A stretch of DNA of 64,000 nt, from contig NZ_RCZA01000009.1 of assembly GCF_006438925.1 (NCBI RefSeq), forward strand, positions 62,300-126,299. The letters are read 5' to 3'. Below, piece by piece: positions 25,225-35,000 of this stretch (position 1 is its first letter; every line of letters begins with the position of its first letter). The notes under the pieces are model-generated. The model ran no database searches. It was not told the DNA's origin and saw nothing but the letters and a program-made list of their open reading frames with translations. Source of the stretch: Pseudomonas mandelii (GTDB taxonomy: Bacteria > Pseudomonadota > Gammaproteobacteria > Pseudomonadales > Pseudomonadaceae). Position numbers and translations under genes: made by a program.

Positions 25225-27123
25225 TCAGATGTTGAGCAGTTGCAAACGCTCACGCACCGAAGCTTCGATCCCGGCCTCATCCAGCCCGCATTCGGCCAGC
25301 ATTTGCGCGGGCTTGGCGTGCTCGACGTAACTGTCCGGCAAGCCCAGGTGCAGCATCGACTTGAGAATGTTTTCGCGAGCGAGAAACTCGCTGACGGCGC
25401 CACCGGCACCGCCCATGATCGCGTTCTCTTCGATGGTCACCAGCAGCTCGTGGCTGCCGGCGATATCGCGAACCAGTGCTTCATCGAGCGGTTTGACGAA
25501 GCGCATGTCGACCACGGTTGCATCCAGCGTCTCGGCGACTTTCAGCGCCTCGGCCAGTTGCACGCCGAACACCAGCAGGGCGACTTTGCTGCCCTGGCGA
25601 CGAACCACACCTTTGCCGATTTCGATCGGCTCGAGGTTTTTCTCGATCGTCGCGTTCGGGCCAGAGCCGCGTGGATAACGCACCGCCGCCGGGCCGTTGA
25701 ACAGGTGGCCGGTGGTGAGCATTTTGCGCAGTTCGTTTTCGTCGCTCGGGGTCATCACCAGCATGCCGGGGATGCAGCGCAGGAACGACAGGTCGAAGCT
25801 GCCCGCGTGAGTCGGGCCGTCCTCGCCCACCAGACCCGCGCGGTCGATGGCGAACAGTACATCGAGGTTTTGCACCGCGACGTCATGAATCAATTGGTCG
25901 TAGCCACGTTGCAGGAACGTCGAATAAATCGCCACCACCGGTTTCGCGCCTTCGCAGGCCATGCCGGCAGCGAGGGTCACAGCGTGTTGCTCGGCAATCG
26001 CCACGTCGAAGTAGCGCAGCGGGAAGCGTTCGCTGAAGGCCACCAGATCGGAGCCTTCCTTCATCGCCGGGGTGATCCCGGCCAAGCGCGGATCAGCAGC
26101 GGCCATGTCGCACAGCCATTCACCGAACACACCGGAATACTTCGGTCCGCCAGCTTTCTTCGGCGCGGCGGCCGGAGCGTTCAGCGGTTCGAGTTTGGTG
26201 ATCGCGTGGTAACCGATCGGGTCGACTTCCGCCGGGGCGAAGCCTTTGCCTTTCTTGGTGACGACGTGCAGGAACTGCGGGCCTTTCAGATCGCGCATGT
26301 TGCGCAGGGTGGCGATCAGGGTCGGCAGGTCGTGGCCATCGATCGGGCCGATGTAGTTCCAGCCCAGCTCTTCAAACAGCGTGCCGGGAACCAGCATGCC
26401 TTTGGCGTATTCTTCGGTGCGACGGGCGATTTCCCAGGCGCCGGGCAGGCGCGACAGGACCTTTTTGCTGCCTTCGCGCATGCTCGCGTAAGTGCGGCTG
26501 GAAAGGATTTTCGCCAGATAGTTCGACAGCCCGCCGACGTTGCGCGAGATCGACATGTCATTGTCGTTGAGGATCACCAGCATGTTGGCGTTCACTTCCG
26601 GCGCATGGTTCAGCGCCTCGAAGGCCATGCCGGCAGTCAATGCGCCGTCGCCGATCACGGCAATCGCCTTGCGATCACTGTTCTGCAGGCGGGCGGCAAT
26701 GGCCATGCCCAGCGCTGCGCTGATCGAGGTGCTGGAGTGGCCGACACCAAAGGTGTCGTACTCGCTCTCGGAACGACGCGGGAAGGCCGCGACGCCGTCC
26801 TTCTGGCGCAGGGTGCCCATGCGCTCACGACGGCCGGTGAGGATTTTGTGCGGATAAGCCTGATGACCCACGTCCCACACCAGCCGGTCGTCCGGGGTGT
26901 CGAACACGTAATGCAGCGCGATGGTCAGCTCGATGACGCCCAGGCCGGCACCGAAATGCCCACCGGTCTGACCGACCGTGTAGAGCAATTCCAGGCGCAA
27001 CTCATCGGCCAGGGTTTCCAGCTCGGCTTCGCCTAACCGCCGCAGCCCATCCGGCGTGTTGGCACGGTCGAGCAGGGGCGTGGTCGGGCGTTTGCGGGGA
27101 ATCTCATGAAACGTCGTGGGCAT
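25225..27123 (-). CDS. dxs: 1-deoxy-D-xylulose-5-phosphate synthase
   Basis: 632 residues, a thiamine-diphosphate transketolase-like enzyme. The N-terminal ThDP domain has GHQAYPHKILTGRR and the GDGALTAGMAFEALNH motif. The pyrimidine-binding domain has the catalytic Glu in FFDVAIAEQHAVT-like sequence (YFDVAIAEQHA), and the C-terminal transketolase domain follows. It catalyses the first step of the MEP isoprenoid pathway. It lies downstream of ispA and xseB on the same strand, as in most Proteobacteria. Confidence 0.97.
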   Translation of the reverse strand: MPTTFHEIPRKRPTTPLLDRANTPDGLRRLGEAELETLADELRLELLYTVGQTGGHFGAGLGVIELTIALHYVFDTPDDRLVWDVGHQAYPHKILTGRRERMGTLRQKDGVAAFPRRSESEYDTFGVGHSSTSISAALGMAIAARLQNSDRKAIAVIGDGALTAGMAFEALNHAPEVNANMLVILNDNDMSISRNVGGLSNYLAKILSSRTYASMREGSKKVLSRLPGAWEIARRTEEYAKGMLVPGTLFEELGWNYIGPIDGHDLPTLIATLRNMRDLKGPQFLHVVTKKGKGFAPAEVDPIGYHAITKLEPLNAPAAAPKKAGGPKYSGVFGEWLCDMAAADPRLAGITPAMKEGSDLVAFSERFPLRYFDVAIAEQHAVTLAAGMACEGAKPVVAIYSTFLQRGYDQLIHDVAVQNLDVLFAIDRAGLVGEDGPTHAGSFDLSFLRCIPGMLVMTPSDENELRKMLTTGHLFNGPAAVRYPRGSGPNATIEKNLEPIEIGKGVVRRQGSKVALLVFGVQLAEALKVAETLDATVVDMRFVKPLDEALVRDIAGSHELLVTIEENAIMGGAGGAVSEFLARENILKSMLHLGLPDSYVEHAKPAQMLAECGLDEAGIEASVRERLQLLNI

Positions 27124-27214
27124 CAGGCGAATCGTTATAGGTATAGAAGAGGCGGCAGTTTACCTGATGCATCGGCCCCTGCCCACGCGTTGCTCTTTTT
27201 TGGCGGATACGCTG

Positions 27215-28102
27215 TCAGCTGCGGCGTTCGACGATATAGCGGGCCAGATCGCGTAATGGCTCGGCTGCCGCGTCAAACGGTCGCAGCGCATGCAGGGCCT
27301 GATCGCGCAGTTCCAGGGCGTAAGCCTTGGCCGCATCGAGACCGAGCAGGGCCGGGTAGGTCGGCTTATCGCGAGCGATGTCGGCGCCCTGGCGTTTGCC
27401 GAGGGTTTCGGTATCGCTTTCGACGTCGAGAATGTCGTCCTGCACCTGAAACGCCAGGCCGATGGCCTGTGCATAAGTCTGCAATGACTTCAGTTCATCT
27501 TTCTCGGCCCGACCACTGGCCAGGGCGCCGAGTTTGACGCTGACCTCGATCAGCGCGCCGGTCTTGTGCCGGTGCATGTATTCGAGGGCTTTCTGATCAA
27601 GCTTGAGGCCAACCGAGCCGAGGTCGATGGCTTGACCGCCGACCATGCCCGCCGGGCCCGCCGCCAACGCCAGGGCACTGACCATTTGCAGCTTGGTTTC
27701 GGCGTCCGAGGTGCTCAGGCGCGGGTCGAGCAGGGCGCTGAAGGCCAGGCTCTGCAAGCCGTCACCGGCAAGGATCGCGCAGGCTTCATCGAATTTTTTG
27801 TGCGTAGTCGGCTGGCCGCGACGCAGATCGTCGTCGTCCATCGCCGGCAAATCGTCGTGCACCAGGGAATAAGCGTGAATCAGCTCCACCGCGCACGCCG
27901 CGCCGTTGGCGTCCTCGGCCTTGCCGCCCAGCGCTTCGCACGCGGCGTAGGCCAGCAGCGGGCGGACCCGTTTGCCGCCATTCATCACGCTGTAGCGCAT
28001 GGCTTCGTATAGACGCGCGAGCTCAGGGCTCGGCGCGTTGAACAGGGTTTCCAGTGCAGCATTGACGCGGGCCTGGCTGGTCGCCGAATACGCTGCAATC
28101 AT
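27215..28102 (-). CDS. ispA: Farnesyl diphosphate synthase (polyprenyl synthase)
   Basis: 295 residues. The two aspartate-rich regions are visible: DDLPAMDDDD followed by RRGQPTTHKKF, and FQVQDDILDVESD further on. GGKRVRPLLAYAA near residue 38 is the conserved substrate-binding run. The enzyme extends IPP/DMAPP to farnesyl diphosphate. Its start overlaps the xseB stop by 4 bases. A 91-base gap separates it from dxs. Confidence 0.96.
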   Translation of the reverse strand: MIAAYSATSQARVNAALETLFNAPSPELARLYEAMRYSVMNGGKRVRPLLAYAACEALGGKAEDANGAACAVELIHAYSLVHDDLPAMDDDDLRRGQPTTHKKFDEACAILAGDGLQSLAFSALLDPRLSTSDAETKLQMVSALALAAGPAGMVGGQAIDLGSVGLKLDQKALEYMHRHKTGALIEVSVKLGALASGRAEKDELKSLQTYAQAIGLAFQVQDDILDVESDTETLGKRQGADIARDKPTYPALLGLDAAKAYALELRDQALHALRPFDAAAEPLRDLARYIVERRS

Positions 28103-28341
28103 TCTGGCTGATCCGCGTCGAAGGGTTCCTCGGCCAGTTCGCCATCACGCTCGAGCAGCACCTGAACCTTTTGCTCGGCCTGGGCCAGCGCCGCCTGGCA
28201 ATCGCGGGTCAGACCGATGCCTTGCTCGAAAGCCGTCAGCGAGTCTTCCAGCGACAATTCGCCGTTCTCCAGACGCTCCACCAGCGTTTGCAGGTCAGCG
28301 AGAGATTGTTCGAAATCCAGTGCAGCTTTTTTGCGGGCCAT
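28099..28341 (-). CDS. xseB: Exodeoxyribonuclease VII small subunit
   Basis: 80 residues, the usual size. It reads MARKKAALDFEQSLADLQTL followed by VERLENGELSLEDSL, the family signature of the coiled-coil small subunit that binds XseA. The acidic C-terminus (EEPFDADQPE) extends a few residues past the usual fold. First gene of the xseB-ispA-dxs operon, overlapping ispA. Confidence 0.95.
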   Translation of the reverse strand: MARKKAALDFEQSLADLQTLVERLENGELSLEDSLTAFEQGIGLTRDCQAALAQAEQKVQVLLERDGELAEEPFDADQPE

Positions 28342-28450
28342 GGCGGCTATTTCCGGTTGACGTTAAACCGGCGCGACACTAGCAGACATGGGGGGTATGG
28401 GCAAATCAGCGGGGTGTTTCGGCCACTGATTTCAGCCGCAACACACTCTA

Positions 28451-28611
28451 TGTAGCAGCTGGCGAAGCCTGCGTCCGGCTCGGGCCGCGTTCGGACGCAG
28501 CAGTCGTCAATCCTGCGTGCACGGTATGCCTGATGTACCGCGAGTTCTGGTTTTACGACTGCTGCGTCCGAACGCGGCCCGAGCCGGACGCAGGCTTCGC
28601 CAGCTGCTACA
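28451..28611. repeat. Long inverted repeat, family 3, upstream of the mag operon
   Basis: A perfect 57-bp stem (28451-28507 with 28555-28611) around a 47-base loop. Outer arms read TGTAGCAGCTGGCGAAGCCT; the inner stem ends AGTCGT...ACGACT. The only other copy in the window lies downstream of the mag operon at 39382 in the same orientation. The rest of the 534-base gap 28342-28875 holds the ATTCGGCTCA palindromes and the magA leader. Confidence 0.9.
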
Positions 28612-28636
28612 AATCGCATTACGGTTTAACGGAACG

Positions 28637-28684
28637 GTTTATTCGGCTCATTTGGTGAGCCGAATAACCTCGCTATTCGGCTCA
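28637..28684. promoter_or_regulatory. Triple ATTCGGCTCA motif with palindrome
   Basis: ATTCGGCTCA (28641-28650) is followed after 5 bases by its inverted copy TGAGCCGAAT (28656-28665) and after 9 more by a direct copy (28675-28684). The first two form a 10-bp or longer stem with TTA...TAA extending it. The layout resembles a repressor operator; it lies about 190-240 bases upstream of magA. Confidence 0.5.
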
Positions 28685-28875
28685 CGCCCAACAATCACCG
28701 TGATTGCCACCGCAAATATAGATGTATCCGATTGTTAAAAAACCGCCGAATGGCTAATCTTCGCGCCTTCTACGACCCGATAGTCATGGGTCTTTCTGAC
28801 GAAACGCAGTTTCTGGATCTGTAATGCGCCGAGGATCGGGCGCAAGGTTTCGTTATGCATGGCAGGAGGCGTCAC

Positions 28876-29667
28876 ATGCGTTCATTTCTTCTATTGCTGA
28901 TGGGGCTCGTCTGTGCGACCTCTGCCTGGGCCGAGCCGTCGGCCGAGGTGTCGGAACCGGTGGGTGGCTGGCGTTATTCCGGCCTGCTGGACCGCAGTGA
29001 AAACCCTCAAGTCGCCTATCCCACGCCACCGATCGATCGCGGTGTGCAGCGCAATCGCACCATGATCCAGGGCCAGCTCAAGGACATCGGCACTCAGCGA
29101 GGGCCGCACACCCTGGCCGTCAACGGCAATCCTCTGAATCTGTACACCGACGACCAAGGGCGTTTCGCCCGGCCGTATGCGTTCGGCGCCGGTTCCAACA
29201 GCGTTGAAGTACGCAGCTCCGAAGGCCAATCGCTCAAGCGCGTTCAATTCTATGAAGCCAACAACCTGCGCACCCCGGCGCGGATTCGCGTGGTGCTGGG
29301 TTGGGATGACCCGAAAGCCGAACTCGATCTGCACATCATTACCCCCGACGGCCAACACGCGTTCTGGGCTCACTCGGCGCTGACCAACGGTGGCGGTCTG
29401 GACCCGGACGGCGTTGATGGCCCCGGCCCGGAAATGTTCACCATGACCGCGCCGATGCATGGCACCTATCTGGTTTACGTGAACTATTGGGGCAACTTCG
29501 GCAGTGGCGGCTATAACTTCGATGAGACCAGCAACCAGAACGAGGTGATCACCTCGCAGATCAACCTGGTGCTCAACGAAAACACCGTCGACGAAAAACG
29601 CGAGACCTTCATCGTGCCCCTGCGGGCCATCGGTGACCTGCTGCTGGTCAAGACTTTCAACTATTAA
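28876..29667 (+). CDS. magA: MagA: DUF2135 protein (YfaP-like)
   Basis: 263 residues, started at 28876 where AGGAGG stands 6 bases upstream; an ATG 21 bases earlier lacks a signal. A signal peptide ends at SAWA. The protein has a carboxypeptidase-regulatory-like beta domain (about 55-130) followed by DUF2135, with ELDLHIITPDGQHAFW and a Gly-rich FGSGGYNFDE loop. It opens the six-gene mag operon (PA4492-PA4487 type). A second, related DUF2135 gene closes the operon. Both are probably periplasmic partners of the macroglobulin MagD. Confidence 0.87.
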   Translation: MRSFLLLLMGLVCATSAWAEPSAEVSEPVGGWRYSGLLDRSENPQVAYPTPPIDRGVQRNRTMIQGQLKDIGTQRGPHTLAVNGNPLNLYTDDQGRFARPYAFGAGSNSVEVRSSEGQSLKRVQFYEANNLRTPARIRVVLGWDDPKAELDLHIITPDGQHAFWAHSALTNGGGLDPDGVDGPGPEMFTMTAPMHGTYLVYVNYWGNFGSGGYNFDETSNQNEVITSQINLVLNENTVDEKRETFIVPLRAIGDLLLVKTFNY

Positions 29668-29704
29668 GCATCCCGCTCCACGGATGACATCGGGTTTTGT
29701 GAAC

Positions 29705-31417
29705 ATGAGCGATAACACTGTTTCTCCGGCCGCCGAAACGCCTGCAGCCAAAACTCCTCGCCGCTGGCCGGCGCTGCTGGTCGGGCTGGTCCTGGTGGCT
29801 GGCGTCGTGGCCGGGTTGGGCTGGTTCATGCACAAACCCAAGGCGCCGCCGGCGGAGTTGGCCAGCGACAAACTGGGCATGAGCCGCCCGGACGGTCTGC
29901 TTGAAACCCACTCCTTGAGCCAGTTGCCCAAGGACTTGCTGGCGGTGCCGTTCCTCAAGGAAACCCTGACTGAAGATTTCGTCTTCTATTACGAAGCGCA
30001 TGCCGATCGCCTCGGCTTGATCGGCAGTCTGCGGCGGATCATTTACGAACATGACCTGAAATTGCAGGACAGCCTGATCGAGCAGCTCTTCGATCAACCG
30101 GCAGACGTGGCGCTGTGGCGTGGGGCGGATGGTCGCCTGAAAGACTTTTTGTTGGTGATGGATCGCGGTGGACTGGCCAAGGTGCTGGAGCCGCTGGCCA
30201 AAGTGGCGCTGGATGATTCACAGCTGACCAAGCTCGGCGACGTGAAGGTCGGCGCTGACGACGTGGCGCTCTATCAACTCACCTACAACGCCAGCAAAGC
30301 CCTGGTGTTCGCCTCCCATGGCGACAAACTGGTGGTGCTGTCCAACCCGACCAAACTCTACGATCCGGAAAGCGGCTTATCGGAAGAGCCGGGCAGCGTT
30401 TCGACCAAGGCCATCGCCGCCTTGCTCAACGGCGACAAACTGTTCCCCGAAGCCTTCGGCCTGCCACCGCGCATGCCTGAGGTGAAACAACGCCTGTCGG
30501 TCAATTCCAGCGTTCTGGCCATGGGGTATCAGCGTTTCATCCCGAACTTCGCCGGGCTGCGTTTCGACATGGACGACAAGGGCTGGCACAGCTTCCTTGC
30601 CATGGACGAACTGGACAACCAGCCGGACTTCGATTTCAAGCCGATCTGGCAAGCCATGCCGATGGGCGCCAGTGCCTGTGTCGCCTTGCCGCTCGCCGCC
30701 GAACAACAAAAACCGCTGCTGGTGAAACTCGGTGCCGAAGAGTCGGTGGCTCAGGCCCTGACCGAACACATGGCCGGTGCCGCGGGCCTGTGCTGGTACG
30801 CTGATTCGCGGTTGTACACGCCGCTGTTGGTGGCCAGCCTGAACGATGACGACAGCGCCAAACTCGACGGCGACCTGGGCAACCTGTTCGGCTCGATGGT
30901 CGGCGCCTACGAAGGCAACGTCGAAGAGCACGCGTTCCCGGTGATCGAGAAACAGGAAGGCCCAACCCACCAATGGCAGCGTCAGGTCAGCTCCAACTTC
31001 GGTCCTTACAAGGCCAAAGAGGCCGAGCAACCGGACGCGATCACCGGCAAGGCGTTCATGAAAGTCAGCCTGGCGCGCCACGGTTCGACGCTGCTGTTTT
31101 CCCTCGACGACAAGCTCGTGGACAAAGCCCTCGGCACCCTCGACAAACGCTTCCCGCCGATGGCCGACGTGGTGCCGAAAGACCTGCTGATGCCGGTCTA
31201 CTTCGGTCCGGATTCGATGGCGCAACTGATGCAACAGGAAACCCTCGATAGCCTGCCGCAGGACATGGAGCCGGTGTTCTACAACGCCGCGCAGACCTAC
31301 CTGATCCCGAAACTGCGCAAGCTCGGCGGCTACGGCAAATACGCCCTGACCTTGCCGGAAGGCAGCGAACCCGACGGCCACTGGCAGTGGCTGCCGCTGG
31401 AATGGAAAGCCCTGTGA
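29705..31417 (+). CDS. magB: MagB: DUF2138 membrane-anchored protein (YfaA-like)
   Basis: 570 residues. After a short Pro/Thr-rich cytoplasmic tail, a single helix (about residues 20-42, WPALLVGLVLVAGVVAGLGW) should anchor it in the inner membrane with a large periplasmic domain. The remainder fits DUF2138; it has no catalytic motif I can recognise. E. coli yfaA precedes yfaT and yfaS in the same way. It overlaps magC (GTGA). Probably a scaffold linking MagD or MagE to the inner membrane. Confidence 0.85.
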   Translation: MSDNTVSPAAETPAAKTPRRWPALLVGLVLVAGVVAGLGWFMHKPKAPPAELASDKLGMSRPDGLLETHSLSQLPKDLLAVPFLKETLTEDFVFYYEAHADRLGLIGSLRRIIYEHDLKLQDSLIEQLFDQPADVALWRGADGRLKDFLLVMDRGGLAKVLEPLAKVALDDSQLTKLGDVKVGADDVALYQLTYNASKALVFASHGDKLVVLSNPTKLYDPESGLSEEPGSVSTKAIAALLNGDKLFPEAFGLPPRMPEVKQRLSVNSSVLAMGYQRFIPNFAGLRFDMDDKGWHSFLAMDELDNQPDFDFKPIWQAMPMGASACVALPLAAEQQKPLLVKLGAEESVAQALTEHMAGAAGLCWYADSRLYTPLLVASLNDDDSAKLDGDLGNLFGSMVGAYEGNVEEHAFPVIEKQEGPTHQWQRQVSSNFGPYKAKEAEQPDAITGKAFMKVSLARHGSTLLFSLDDKLVDKALGTLDKRFPPMADVVPKDLLMPVYFGPDSMAQLMQQETLDSLPQDMEPVFYNAAQTYLIPKLRKLGGYGKYALTLPEGSEPDGHWQWLPLEWKAL

Positions 31418-32052
31418 CAGCACTTATCCGAGGCCTCGGCCTGCTGGCGTTGCTACTGGGCACCCGAGCCTTTGCCACTGAGGCGCCGCCGCTGGACGTG
31501 CAGCAATCCCAGGTGTTCCGCGCCTGGTTCGTGCGCATCGCCCAGGAACAACTGACCCAAGGCCCGAGCCCGCGCTGGTATCAGCAGGACTGCGCCGGCC
31601 TGGTCCGTTTCGCCGCCAACGAAGCGCTGAAAGTCCACGACGACAAATGGCTGCGCAGCAATGGCCTGTCCAACCGTTATCTGCCGCCAGAGCTGCAACT
31701 GAGCGAGGCCCAACGCGGCCTCGCCCAGCAATGGCAGCAGGGCGGCGGCAAGGTCGGGCCGTACGTCAACGCAATCAAACTGATTCAGTTCAACAGTCAT
31801 TTGATCGGCCGCGATCTGGCGCAAGCCCGGCCCGGCGACCTGATGTTTTTCGATCAGGGCGATGACCAGCACCTGATGATCTGGATGGGCCGCTACATCG
31901 CCTATCACACCGGCACCACCACCCCGACTGACAACGGCATGCGCTCCGCAAGCCTGCAGCAACTCATGACATGGAAGGACACCCGATGGATACCCGACGC
32001 AGCCAACCCCAACTTCATCGGCGTCTATCGACTGAATTTTCTCTCCCAATGA
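31414..32052 (+). CDS. magC: MagC: DUF1175 protein (YfaT-like), NlpC/P60-like Cys-His pattern
   Basis: 212 residues from a GTG that overlaps the magB stop. A signal peptide ends at RAFAT. The core has QQDCAGLVRFAANEAL with Cys 60 and, after ARPGDLMFFDQ, HLMIWMGRYIAYHTG with His 153 and 165. This order (DC-G-L-V, PGDL-FF, H-x-G/W, H) closely follows NlpC/P60 cysteine peptidases and amidases that cleave peptidoglycan stems. The family name is DUF1175; the catalytic reading is my inference. Its end overlaps the magD start by 4 bases. Confidence 0.83.
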   Translation: MTALIRGLGLLALLLGTRAFATEAPPLDVQQSQVFRAWFVRIAQEQLTQGPSPRWYQQDCAGLVRFAANEALKVHDDKWLRSNGLSNRYLPPELQLSEAQRGLAQQWQQGGGKVGPYVNAIKLIQFNSHLIGRDLAQARPGDLMFFDQGDDQHLMIWMGRYIAYHTGTTTPTDNGMRSASLQQLMTWKDTRWIPDAANPNFIGVYRLNFLSQ

Positions 32053-35000
32053 TCGGTGCCCGCATGCTGCGCTTTCTGTCTCTGCTGTTGGTCTTGGTGC
32101 TGCCTGTTTCGGCGGTCAACGCCGAAGACACCGTCGAGCCGAGTGGCTACACGCCGGTGGCCGGTGAAAGCTTTTTCCTGCTGGCCGACAGCAGTTTTGC
32201 CAGCGACGAACAGGCGATGGTTCGCCTCGAAGCGCCGGGTCGCGATTATCGTCGGTTCCGCATGGAGCCTTACGGCGGCGCCGACATTCGCGTGTACCGC
32301 ATCGACAAGCCGCTGGATTTCCTCAAGCGTCAGAAGAACCTGCACCGCGTGGTCAGCGACGGCCAGTTCAAGGGTGAAGGCCTGTCGAACACCCTCGCGT
32401 ACCTGTGGGACAACTGGTACCGCAAATCCCGTCGGGTGATGCAGCGCGCGTTCTCCTATGAATCGCGTAAGCAAGTCACCGAAGAAGTGCCTGAGCTGAA
32501 GATGGGCACCGCGATGGTCGCGCCAACGCCCTACGATGCTCAGCCGCAATTCGCGCTGATTCCGGGCTTGCCGGTGGTCAGCCAATTCCGCTATCCGCTG
32601 TGGCAAGCCAAACCGATCCAGCCACCGGAAGGCGTGAACCTGGCCGGATCTTCCAGTGAGTTCGTCAGTGTTGCACCGGGCAACGTGTACATCCCGTTGG
32701 GCAATCTGAAACCGGGTCTGTACCTGGTGGAAGCGCTGATCGGTAAGTACCGTGCGACCACCATGGTCTTCGTCTCCAACACCGTGGCCGTGAGCAAGAT
32801 TGCCGGTGATGAATTGCTGGTGTGGGCCGCGCGCAAACACGAAGGCAGTTCGGTGCCGAAGGTGAATGTGCTGTGGACCGATGGCCTCGGCGTGATGAGC
32901 AGTGGCGCCACCGATGCCGATGGTTTGCTGCGTCTGAAACACGTCAGCCCTGAGCGTTCGTTCGTGATTGGCGAGGACGAAGAGGGCGGGGTGTTTGTCT
33001 CCGAAAACTTCTATTACGACAGCGAAATCTACGACACCAAACTCTATGCCTTCACCGACCGGCCGCTGTATCGGCCGGGGGATTGGGTGTCGCTGAAAAT
33101 CGTTGGTCGCGAGTTCAAGAACGCCCGCGACTCTGTGCTGCCGACTGCAGCCGACGTCAACGTGACCGTGCTCGATGCCACCGGCACGGCGCTGCAATCG
33201 CTGGCGCTGAAACTCGATTCCAAGGCCGGCACTCAAGGCCGTTTCCAGTTGCCGGATAACGCGGTAGCGGGCGGTTACGAGCTGCGTTTCAGCTACAAGG
33301 ATCAGGCCTACAGCAGCGCCTTCCGTGTTGCCGAATACATCAAGCCGCACTTCGAAATTTCCCTGAATTTGGCCAAGCAGGATTACCGCACCGGCGAACC
33401 CGTGAAGGGCAGCCTCGTGCTGCTGTACCCGGACGGTAAACCGGTGGCCAATGCCAAGTTGAGCCTGAGCCTGCGCGCTCAACAACTGTCGATGGTCGAC
33501 AACGAATTGCAATACCTCGGGCAATTCCCGGTTGAGCTGACCAGCACCGAACTGACCACCGACTCCAAGGGCAACGCGACGCTGGATCTGCCGGCGGCCG
33601 AGAAGCCGAGTCGCTACATGCTCACCGTGTTCGCCAGTGATGGCGCGGCGTATCGGGTCAAGACCACCAAGGAAATCCTCATCGATCGCGGCGCGGCGAG
33701 TTTCAGCCTGCGCGTGCCTCAGCGTTTTAGCGCGGTGGGCGACAAGGTTGCGTTCAGTTATTTGAATGAAGGCGGCAGCGAGCAAAGCAAAGCGGTCACG
33801 CCGAGCAGTTATAGCTGGGTGCGCCTGGAAGACCAGAGCACCGGCGAAGGCAAACTCGCCGCGAAAGACAAAGGTTTCACCTTGGCCTTCGACCGTCCGG
33901 GTACTTACAACCTGACGTTGAAGGATGACCATGGCCGCGTGGTGGGCGCCACCGGTCATTCGGTCACGGGCGACGGCGTCAAAGCCGTGCCGGGCACCGT
34001 GGAAATCGTCCTCGATAAACCCGAGTACAAGGCGGGCGACGAAGCCCTGGCATTGATCACGTTCCCTGAGCCGATCAGCGATGCACTGCTGTCGCTGGAG
34101 CGCGACAAGGTCGAGGCCACAGCGCTGCTGTCCAAGGGCGGCGACTGGCTGAAGATGGAAAAACTCAGCGAGACCCAATACCGCGCGCGGATCCCGGTGA
34201 AGGACAATTTTGCGCCGAACCTGACGTTCTCCGTGCTCTACACCAAGGGCGGTCAGTACAGCTTCCAGAACGCCGGTATCAAAGTGATCGCGCCGCAAAT
34301 CGACGTAGCGATTGCCACGGACAAAGAGGCGTATCAGCCGGGCGATACCGTGTCGGTGGACTTGACCACGCAGTTCGCTGGCAAGCCTGTTCCAGCGCAC
34401 CTGACGGTCAGCGTGGTGGACGAAATGGTCTACGCGCTGCAACCGGAAGTCGCGCCGACCATCGACCAGTTTTTCTACCACCCGCGCCGCAACAACGTGC
34501 GCACCAGCGCCAGTCTGTCGTTCATCAGCTACGACGTGGCATTGCCGGGCAGCCCTGGCGCGCCGGGCAAAGCCAATCGCAGCGAGCGGGGCGTGAAAGT
34601 GCTGGAGCGGCCGCGTCGTGAAGACGTCGACACTGCCGCGTGGCAGCCGGAATTGATCACCGACGCCAGCGGCAAAACCCGTTTCACCTTCAAGATGCCG
34701 GACTCGCTGACCCGCTGGCGCATCACCGCCCGGGCCATCGCCGATGACGGTCAGGTCGGGCAGAAGAAGCAATTCGTACGCTCGGAAAAACCGCTGTACC
34801 TGAAGTGGAGCGGCCCGACCAAATTCCGCACAGGCGACAAACCGGATCTCGGCGTGTTCGCTTTCAGTCAGGCCGAGAAACCGGTCAAGGCTGAGCTGGT
34901 GATTCATTACGCTGGCGCCGAACAACGCGTCCCCGTGACGCTGAACAACGGCATCAACTACATCGCGCTGCCAGCGTTCGCGTTGGCCAGTGGCGAGTGG

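Noticed and set aside
25207..27036. A 609-codon plus-strand frame opposite dxs
   Set aside because: It is the antisense shadow of dxs, with composition typical of such shadows and no ribosome binding site.
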